A stretch of DNA of 30,053 bases from an uncultured Ellagibacter sp. (GTDB lineage Bacteria > Actinomycetota > Coriobacteriia > Coriobacteriales > Eggerthellaceae): the NCBI RefSeq assembly GCF_934636505.1, contig NZ_CAKUAL010000019.1, positions 1 to 30,053 of the forward strand, written 5' to 3'. This document shows, piece after piece, positions 24,095 to 30,053 of this stretch. How positions within the stretch are numbered: position 1 is the first letter of the stretch; each line of letters opens with the position of its first letter. The position numbers and the translations under genes are program-made. The notes beneath the pieces are model-generated. The model was not told where the DNA came from. It did not search any database and saw only the letters and a list, made by a program, of their open reading frames with translations.

Positions 24095-27000
24095 TTAGTC
24101 TCGAATCATTCTGGTAAGGTCGAGGCTGGCTTCTGCGTACTCAGCGTTCGCCGTCTTGCACAATGCCGCCTGACTGCGACATTCATCAAGTTGGGCCTGA
24201 CACTGAGCCAATTCCTCCTTCTTGCGCTTTTTGCCAAAGGAAAACAAACTCGCTTTGTTTATCTCGTCCGAAAGCTCCTTCACGCGTCTTTCGAGTTCGG
24301 GGATCTTATCCTGTTCGCTTTTTAGCTCAATGGCCCTTTCTTGCTTTTGGGATACCTCGACCAGCCCGCAATCGATTTGATCCAACTGGCGCTTGAGCTC
24401 AGGTAGCCCTTCGGGTAGCGTCACATCTTGAAGCGTACCGATGCGGGAGTCGCTTATCTCAATATAATCACTCACCAGCTCAAGAACCTCGTTCATCTCG
24501 TCCAAAAGCTCTTGAGCATCGTCAAACTTACTTTGGGAGATCATTTCCCGAAGAGAGATTTTTAAACGGGAGACCAACTCGAAGAAAACGACGTTGTATC
24601 TGCTGGCCTCTTTCCGAATCACTTCCAGATCAGACGAACTATCAGTTGCGCCAGCTGTGAGAGTATCGATTCGCCTCTGGCGAGACTGAAGAATTTCAGG
24701 GACGATACGCTCATCGAGCGCGATGAGCTCATCCGCGGAGACTTCATTGATGTTTTCTTCCAGCCTCTTCAGCTCTTGAAAAAGGTCTGCGCTCAGAACA
24801 TCCTCGAGGTGGAGCGGAACTACTTCCGGCTCGCTCGGTTCCTCGCGTTGCTCCTCTTCCTCGATAGATGCGGCGGCAGTTTCGCCTTTTTCGTCCTCAT
24901 TCGCCTTGCCTTCGGGTAAAAGCGATTCGAGACGGTCTCGCAAAGCCGTCTTTTCGGGCGTGTCGTCGAGAATACCTTCTTCGGTCACTATTTTCGCTTC
25001 GTCGTCGGCGAAAAGAGCCGCACTTGGGAAAGCACCCTCGAAGATGTTCTTCAACACATCATATGCCTCGTGACCGGTCGCTTTCGTCTCCCCGAAGCAA
25101 TCGTTGGCCGCATAAATATCGAGCAACTTGCCATAGTAAGGGACAAACTTCTCGCCATATTCTGCAAGCATGCGTGCGCCGGCTATTGTCGCATCGCGCG
25201 CATCGACCTCTTCGCCATTGAGTTGGAAGACATATCTATTCTGGCCAGCGGTAAATAACTCCTGGAAGAAGTTCGGGATGGGCGAAGCAATTCTGCTCGC
25301 CAAATCCGTAAATTCATCTTTGGTGAGCTTCTTCCCGAAAGCCGCCTTAAGACCCCTTTCCGCATCTGATTCAAAAGGCTTGTCCAACTCAACGGTTGCA
25401 GCTATGCGCTTCACCACTTCGCGAACAGCATCGATGTCGATATTGTCATCCATGGAGAGGCAAACACGTAAATAGTCGGAATGATCAAGAGAGTACGGGC
25501 GAATGTTGAACTCGAGTCCATTTATGCCCGTGCCGGAATTGTACTGGAGAATGAAACATTTGGTGTTTTGAGCATCGACTTCGCAATCCCACATAGTTTT
25601 TTGCGCAAAAGCAGCAAAAGGCGAGGTGGGGTTAGTCATCTGATTGGCCATTTCAACATAATGCGCCTGGCAAAACATAGCCCACCGCAATGGTGCAGTC
25701 ATAAAGGAGGATGTCTGACCGAGCTTGACAGCGCGATCGCCCGAATCAACGTAAATTATGCGGTTTGAAAGCTCAATGTCGTCGTTGGAAACGTGTTCAG
25801 GGACGGCTACGAACGGGCGCTTTTGCCCGAAAAGGCCGTCGCGCTCGTAGTTTTCGACCACGTGCCACCCATCAGGGATGGCAACGTCAAAATGCTTGCC
25901 CCGTGCCACCCGGCCCTCGTCAAAAGTAAGCGAAGCGGCATCGACCGAATGCTCATCGGGCGTCATGTCGTTGATTTCCTTCAGCAGCTCATCCGGGTCG
26001 ATGCTCATGTCGCCCTGCTCGGCTCGTTCGAGCTTGTCGAGAAATTCCTGAGGGAACGTGGCTACGCCCACAAGCTGCGCCGCCGTTACCGCAAGACGCG
26101 CAAGGGAAAGCTTATCTTCACGCGTTGGCCCGTTTGACTCGGACTCGGATTCGATCTCGGATTCGAGTTCAGGTTCGGGCCCGGATTCAGAAGCAGGCTC
26201 GACCTCGGATTCGGGCTCGGATTCGGAATCGGGCCCGGATTCGGGCTCGGGCTCGGGAGCAGAACCAATCGCTGAATCGCCCCCTGAATCTTCCGCAAGC
26301 GCAGCACCTTCGAAAGAAAGCTTCTCGTATTCTCGCGTACGCCAATCGTCACCGCCGAGCATGTCGTCGTCAGTAAGCACACCGTTTTTATAGAGCAGGT
26401 TGATCATGGTTTGCGTGGTGAGCTTATGCGGATAATCGAACCGGATGCAGACGAGCACGCGTCCGCCAGCCTCATGGGAAATATTCTCAATCCACGCCCC
26501 GACCAAATCAGCAAATGAAGAGCCCTTATGGACGCCTTCCGCATAGTCGTCATATTCGTCAAATAAAACGGGGCAAAAGGCATGTGAAGGCGATCGATTT
26601 GACAGCAAACAACCGTCTAACGTTTCAAAATTCATATAAGGATATGACGCCGCACAGCTCAACGGCATTCCCGCTTTTACTTTGTGCAGTGAAATGTCAT
26701 TCTCATTAGCAACTGCATGAAAGAACGACCTGCGAATTTCAACGCCGCAATCAATGTCAATCGCTAACACGCGCTCAGGCAAAGCAAGGTGTCCCTCTTT
26801 CGCGCGCGCAAGAGCTTTAGGCCCTCCAACCCTTTTCCATAAAGAAATAAGTTCATCTAATGCAGCATTTCGTACGCAAAGAGGGGCGGTCTCCTTAAAT
26901 TTCTCGCGCAGGTCGAGATCGCTCATCCTGATCACACCATTTTTCTTAAGGCACTCAAAGAAAGTCTCGTCATGATTCGATTTCCACGTTCTTTGAGCGC

Positions 27001-27781
27001 TCCTTAATTCCGCACGCCTATCTGCATTCGCAGAAATAATATCTTCCACAGAAGCTGGCTTCTCGTTATCAGGACGCGACGAATAGCTTTCTTTGAGCCA
27101 CTCAATCAGTTTTTCCGCATCGTACGAATGGGCAAGAATGCCACGCTGATGCAAAACACTCGAGGGAGCTGCGCCATACCATCCATCGCACACCTTAGGC
27201 AAAAAAGCGATTGCCCTCGCGTAGTCTGGATACGCTTTTTTTAGATCAGCAATTGTCGTTAGCCGATTCCCGCTCTCCTTAACTTTCCCTTCAAGATCCT
27301 TAAGCGCTTCGTCCATCTCTTCACGCGTGAATTCGCGTGCAGCCACTCTCTCTTTGACCGCAAGCAAGCCTTCGCCGACGAGGATATTCTTGAACCCATC
27401 CCCAAAATCTTTCACGGAATTGTTTTGCAGCGTTTTCAACTTGCCTTTTAAGTCGGGATTTTCTTCTATGAGCTCCTTGGTTGTAGTGCAGAGAGCCTTC
27501 CCGTCGTAGCGGCGATGGAGCTCGGCAAGCACTTCTTTGGCATCAGTTGTGAAAGGATGGCCGCGCTTCATCATCACTACCTCAAATCCGTAGGCAGTAA
27601 AAAAGTCGTCACGAGACTGATAGCCTATTTCCTTATATACCTTCCCTATACGCTCGGATAGTTTTTTGTGATCGCTGCCAATCCGGATAACCCTGCCATC
27701 AGGATAATATTCCTTGAGCTGTTCTATGATGCGATCTACTTTTGCCGCAAGCTTCGGGTCCTCGATTTTAATGGGCTCCAT
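24095..27781 (-). CDS. Unrecognised 1228-residue protein between pglX and pglZ
   Basis: I do not recognise this protein. Residues ~70-285 contain three clear repeats of about 70 residues: TTTKELIEENPD (99-110), TTIADLKKAYPD (175-186) and ASVEDIISANAD (243-254), each followed 27-28 residues later by a hydrophobic GxL/GVI end (GEGLL, RGIL, NGVI); a degenerate fourth copy precedes them. A middle part (~330-480) is followed by an acidic Ser/Glu/Pro tract (507-549), a beta-rich part with VAIPDGWHVV and GLFGQ (632-652), and a C-terminal coiled coil (~1000-1228) with SLFSFGKKRKKEEL at its turn. There is no Walker A, no transmembrane segment and no nuclease motif I can see. The stop of the previous gene is two bases before its ATG, with GAGGA overlapping that stop, so the two are coupled. 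Composition is more A/T rich than the housekeeping genes. Confidence 0.85.
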   Translation of the reverse strand: MEPIKIEDPKLAAKVDRIIEQLKEYYPDGRVIRIGSDHKKLSERIGKVYKEIGYQSRDDFFTAYGFEVVMMKRGHPFTTDAKEVLAELHRRYDGKALCTTTKELIEENPDLKGKLKTLQNNSVKDFGDGFKNILVGEGLLAVKERVAAREFTREEMDEALKDLEGKVKESGNRLTTIADLKKAYPDYARAIAFLPKVCDGWYGAAPSSVLHQRGILAHSYDAEKLIEWLKESYSSRPDNEKPASVEDIISANADRRAELRSAQRTWKSNHDETFFECLKKNGVIRMSDLDLREKFKETAPLCVRNAALDELISLWKRVGGPKALARAKEGHLALPERVLAIDIDCGVEIRRSFFHAVANENDISLHKVKAGMPLSCAASYPYMNFETLDGCLLSNRSPSHAFCPVLFDEYDDYAEGVHKGSSFADLVGAWIENISHEAGGRVLVCIRFDYPHKLTTQTMINLLYKNGVLTDDDMLGGDDWRTREYEKLSFEGAALAEDSGGDSAIGSAPEPEPESGPDSESEPESEVEPASESGPEPELESEIESESESNGPTREDKLSLARLAVTAAQLVGVATFPQEFLDKLERAEQGDMSIDPDELLKEINDMTPDEHSVDAASLTFDEGRVARGKHFDVAIPDGWHVVENYERDGLFGQKRPFVAVPEHVSNDDIELSNRIIYVDSGDRAVKLGQTSSFMTAPLRWAMFCQAHYVEMANQMTNPTSPFAAFAQKTMWDCEVDAQNTKCFILQYNSGTGINGLEFNIRPYSLDHSDYLRVCLSMDDNIDIDAVREVVKRIAATVELDKPFESDAERGLKAAFGKKLTKDEFTDLASRIASPIPNFFQELFTAGQNRYVFQLNGEEVDARDATIAGARMLAEYGEKFVPYYGKLLDIYAANDCFGETKATGHEAYDVLKNIFEGAFPSAALFADDEAKIVTEEGILDDTPEKTALRDRLESLLPEGKANEDEKGETAAASIEEEEQREEPSEPEVVPLHLEDVLSADLFQELKRLEENINEVSADELIALDERIVPEILQSRQRRIDTLTAGATDSSSDLEVIRKEASRYNVVFFELVSRLKISLREMISQSKFDDAQELLDEMNEVLELVSDYIEISDSRIGTLQDVTLPEGLPELKRQLDQIDCGLVEVSQKQERAIELKSEQDKIPELERRVKELSDEINKASLFSFGKKRKKEELAQCQAQLDECRSQAALCKTANAEYAEASLDLTRMIRD
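26135..26263 (-). repeat. Ser/Glu/Pro-coding short repeat tract in the 1228-aa gene
   Basis: The stretch is built of variations of GAATCC/GAGCCC-type hexamers (plus strand TCGGATTCGG and TCGGGC), coding EPEPESGPDSESEPESE and the like. It encodes residues 507-549, a flexible acidic linker between the middle and the beta-rich parts. The 6-base unit keeps the frame, so changes in copy number would alter linker length only. Confidence 0.8.
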
Positions 27782-27783
27782 GG

Positions 27784-29133
27784 TTAATCCTCCTCGCTCA
27801 CGACGCTGCTCAGTGAACGCCTCTTTGGGTCGAGCCTTAAAAGCTCATGTACTTCCGCTAAAACAGCAGCGAGATCTATAGGTTCCAATTCCAAGCGCAC
27901 ATTAAAGTGGGCCTGTTTTCGCCAATCACCGCGCGAGCCACGCGTTTCCATGTTCACCACTGTTGCGCGAATATGGGGCAATAAGCAAGCGATTACCACA
28001 AGCCCGTTGTCTTGCGCGCTATAGTCAGTCCCCACATCACCAAGAGATTTTCCCTCTTTGTCAAGAATGTCGACTTCCACGTACCTGAACCGAGAAGTAT
28101 CCCAATCAGATTTCAGACGAACCTCAGAGCCAGGGACGCAATACTCAACATTTTGACCTCGCCCGAAGAGGCCCTGGCCTGTTGCCTTGCGCTCAATAGG
28201 AAATAGAGGCAGCATTTCAATGATCTGTTCATCGATTTCTGCAAGGTCTTCTTCATCTGGATTATCCCAGTTGCGCGGAGAATAGAGAAAGAATCTACTT
28301 AGGTCAGCGGACTCGCTGCCATCATAGTCCCCTTCGTCTTCATAGTCCTCTTCGTCATCCTCATAATATTCTCTCCACAATTCCCCGTCATTCCACCAAG
28401 AGACGGTGCAACTGAACGCAAGGCGCGCCAAATCGTCAATCTCATCTTTGTTTTCGATGCGAGCTTCTTCCTGGAGCCCCCACAGCTCACGGCTATCAAT
28501 ACTGTTGTCCTCTCCTTCCTCTGCCACATCGTGTAAAAGCGCTCGACCATGATGAACGCCGCTGAAAACGGAAATAGTTTCATAGTCATCGTATTCGTCT
28601 GCATCAAGGAAGGCGACGCCGTACTCACCTTCAGAAAGGCCCAAAAAGAACAGGTTCAGCTCGCGGGAATTAGGTTCCCAGCCTGTACTGTACATAAGCT
28701 GAATTACCCATCGATCTCCGTATTGAGTGAGCTCGACAGACGCTTCATCGCTTAACGGTCGACCTGATGGAAGAACTTCAAACGCAATGCTCGCCCCGGA
28801 ACCTTGCAATCGTGAAGCGAAGCTCTTCATTGCTTCAACCTGAGAAGCGTAGCCTGAGGCGGAACTCGTCGACGATTCCCATCCGAGCGAATCATTCGAA
28901 GGGATTTCCTCATCTATCGGAGCACCAGAGAAGGAGAATTCATAAAAGCCAGAAAGTGTCCCTTCGATAGCCTCGTAAATAGCCTTTACGGATTCGATTC
29001 CCGCGACTTCGTGGAAATCAAACCCCGTCTCTTCTGAATTTGCCGCCAGGTTCGCCGCAAAGTTCAGGAGCACCTTTTTCATGTTTTCGGCATCAGCGGC
29101 AATCGCGAGATCGTTGGTATGATAATTCGCCAT
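27784..29133 (-). CDS. Unrecognised acidic 449-residue protein following pglX
   Basis: I do not recognise this protein. It starts MANYHTNDLAIAADAENMKK, has a Ser/Gly-rich stretch (80-96), a block YGDRWVIQLMYSTGWEP (138-154) then GVAFLDADEYDDYE (172-185), a very acidic patch (about 256-272) and a C-terminal beta-rich part with GQGLFGRGQNVEYCVPGSEV (319-338). The order N-terminal D-L-I...E, then G-x-x-W...T-x-W-x-P, then F...E-Y faintly recalls the YubB/Api92 ferredoxin-like fold, but this is a guess. No membrane segment or catalytic motif is clear. The ATG at 29133 has AAAGGAGGGG upstream; pglX ends 30 bases before. Two short motifs (DEYDDY and GLFG) also occur in the next protein. A/T richer than the housekeeping genes. 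Confidence 0.8.
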   Translation of the reverse strand: MANYHTNDLAIAADAENMKKVLLNFAANLAANSEETGFDFHEVAGIESVKAIYEAIEGTLSGFYEFSFSGAPIDEEIPSNDSLGWESSTSSASGYASQVEAMKSFASRLQGSGASIAFEVLPSGRPLSDEASVELTQYGDRWVIQLMYSTGWEPNSRELNLFFLGLSEGEYGVAFLDADEYDDYETISVFSGVHHGRALLHDVAEEGEDNSIDSRELWGLQEEARIENKDEIDDLARLAFSCTVSWWNDGELWREYYEDDEEDYEDEGDYDGSESADLSRFFLYSPRNWDNPDEEDLAEIDEQIIEMLPLFPIERKATGQGLFGRGQNVEYCVPGSEVRLKSDWDTSRFRYVEVDILDKEGKSLGDVGTDYSAQDNGLVVIACLLPHIRATVVNMETRGSRGDWRKQAHFNVRLELEPIDLAAVLAEVHELLRLDPKRRSLSSVVSEED

Positions 29134-29162
29134 AGTCAGCCCCTCCTTTTCCGATAAATCAG

Positions 29163-30053
29163 CTACTTGATTTTCGCTAGCACGTCTTGGAACTTCGCGT
29201 AGTTCACTTTCACGCCATCGTCGAGGTCTATCTCGATCATCTGGTCGGCGAGATGGTGAACCTTCTCCTCGAACTCGCTTGCCTCGCGCAACTGATCGTT
29301 CAGCTTGGAGATACGCTTCTCCAGCTTCACGCGGTTGCCCTTTTCCGCCGTGACCAGCGCATCTTCCGCATACGACACCTGCGCACGGTAGCGCTCCTGC
29401 TGCTGATGCACGTAATCGGTGCGCACGCGCGCGAGCAGGTCGGGCTGATAGCGGTGCATGTAGATGAGCGCCTTGAAGCCGTTCTTCTTTCCCGAGTCGA
29501 ACTGCCAGTAAATCGGGCGCTTTTTGTACGTCTGACAGTGGTCCTTGAAGAACTCCTTCAGGAAATACGAGCGGATGACATCGCGCGACGTACCCTTGCC
29601 GCCCAGCGCATCGGCCACAAACCGTAGGTTCTCCTCAAGCGTCTCGGCGCCGTAGGCAACGCGCATGAATTCCACGAAGCGGCCCACTATGTCGTCTTCG
29701 AAGTACTCCTCATCGGTGATGGGGATGACGTTGTCGGCGTCGGGCATGAAGGAAACGTTCGCCGGGTCGGGCATTTTCTGCAGGTAGTTCTCAACTGTGT
29801 CGCCCTGATCTGCCAGTACCAGCCCGTCCACGTCGAGCGAATAGCGCCCGAACATGCAGCCGACCGCGTAACTGATCAGGCTGGTTATCTCGTCGCGCTT
29901 GGTGCGCACGTACTTGTTGCCCTTGTAGCTTTCGGGGATCTCCTCCGCCGTGTCGAAGATGCGCGCAACCGAGACGTATTTGTCCTCGACTTCGATAGGA
30001 ACCTCACCGACCATGTTGTATATCTCGGCGAAGATGCGGTTGAGCTCCTCCTC
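29163..30053 (-). CDS. pglX: BREX-1 adenine-specific DNA methyltransferase PglX, C-terminal part (cut by window edge)
   Basis: PglX methylates a non-palindromic adenine site to mark self DNA in BREX. Only the last ~296 residues are here; the full protein is usually ~1200, and the methylase motifs lie beyond the right edge. The tail is characteristic: EITSLISYAVGCMFGRYSLD, ITDEEYFEDDIVGRF, KRPIYWQFDSGKKNGFKALI and YMHRYQPDLLARVRTDYVHQ, then a coiled-coil end. An ATG at 30014 is internal, since the frame continues upstream as EEELNRIFAEIYN. It stops 30 bases before the unknown 449-residue gene. Intactness of the rest cannot be judged. Confidence 0.9.
   Translation of the reverse strand, partial: EEELNRIFAEIYNMVGEVPIEVEDKYVSVARIFDTAEEIPESYKGNKYVRTKRDEITSLISYAVGCMFGRYSLDVDGLVLADQGDTVENYLQKMPDPANVSFMPDADNVIPITDEEYFEDDIVGRFVEFMRVAYGAETLEENLRFVADALGGKGTSRDVIRSYFLKEFFKDHCQTYKKRPIYWQFDSGKKNGFKALIYMHRYQPDLLARVRTDYVHQQQERYRAQVSYAEDALVTAEKGNRVKLEKRISKLNDQLREASEFEEKVHHLADQMIEIDLDDGVKVNYAKFQDVLAKIK

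Noticed and set aside
26058..26393. Plus-strand Ser/Asp-rich open frame of 111 residues
   Set aside because: It is the antisense reading of the Ser/Glu/Pro tract in the 1228-aa gene; repeats like this stay open on both strands.
29163..30014. A separate 283-residue protein starting at 30014
   Set aside because: The frame continues upstream of the ATG to the window edge and the sequence matches the C-terminus of PglX, so the ATG is internal.

Overview
The window looks like a chromosomal segment of a high-GC Gram-positive bacterium. The gene families, strong GGAGG-type ribosome binding sites, ATG/GTG/TTG starts, and an F1Fo operon in the order atpI-like, B, E, F, H, A, G, D, C fit an actinobacterium. 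My best guess is Coriobacteriia/Eggerthellales, which is inference from overall style and not proof. All recognised genes except one lie on the minus strand.

Layout. Positions 1-278 hold the N-terminus of a UvrD/PcrA-type helicase (minus, cut by the window edge). It is divergent from a CobW-family G3E GTPase (558-1688, the only plus-strand gene). A bidirectional terminator separates that gene from the complete ATP synthase operon (8848 back to 1757), whose genes are overlapping or nearly contiguous. Upstream of the operon come a dCMP/cytidine-type deaminase, a roughly 300-base intergenic block of palindromes and two 80-bp direct repeats, uracil phosphoribosyltransferase (upp), glyA, rpiB, glpK and a monoacylglycerol-lipase-like hydrolase. 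Next are a threonylcarbamoyl-AMP synthase (Sua5/YrdC family), two flavoproteins overlapping by ATGA, and an alanine/glycine:sodium symporter.

From 21353 to the right edge lies part of a BREX phage-defence island on the minus strand: the C-terminus of PglX (adenine methyltransferase, cut by the edge), two large unrecognised genes (449 and 1228 aa), and then PglZ. The two unknown genes are visibly more A/T rich than the housekeeping part and are tightly packed between pglX and pglZ, where other BREX islands are known to carry accessory defence genes. They are the best candidate here for an undescribed system. No brxL follows pglZ; brxA, brxB and brxC would be expected beyond the right edge.

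Genes that work together: the atp operon makes a predicted proton-coupled F1Fo ATP synthase. upp and the deaminase belong to pyrimidine salvage. The lipase and glpK could form a glycerol-release and phosphorylation pair. The BREX genes would act together in methylation-guided phage exclusion, with the two unknown proteins as accessory or embedded components.
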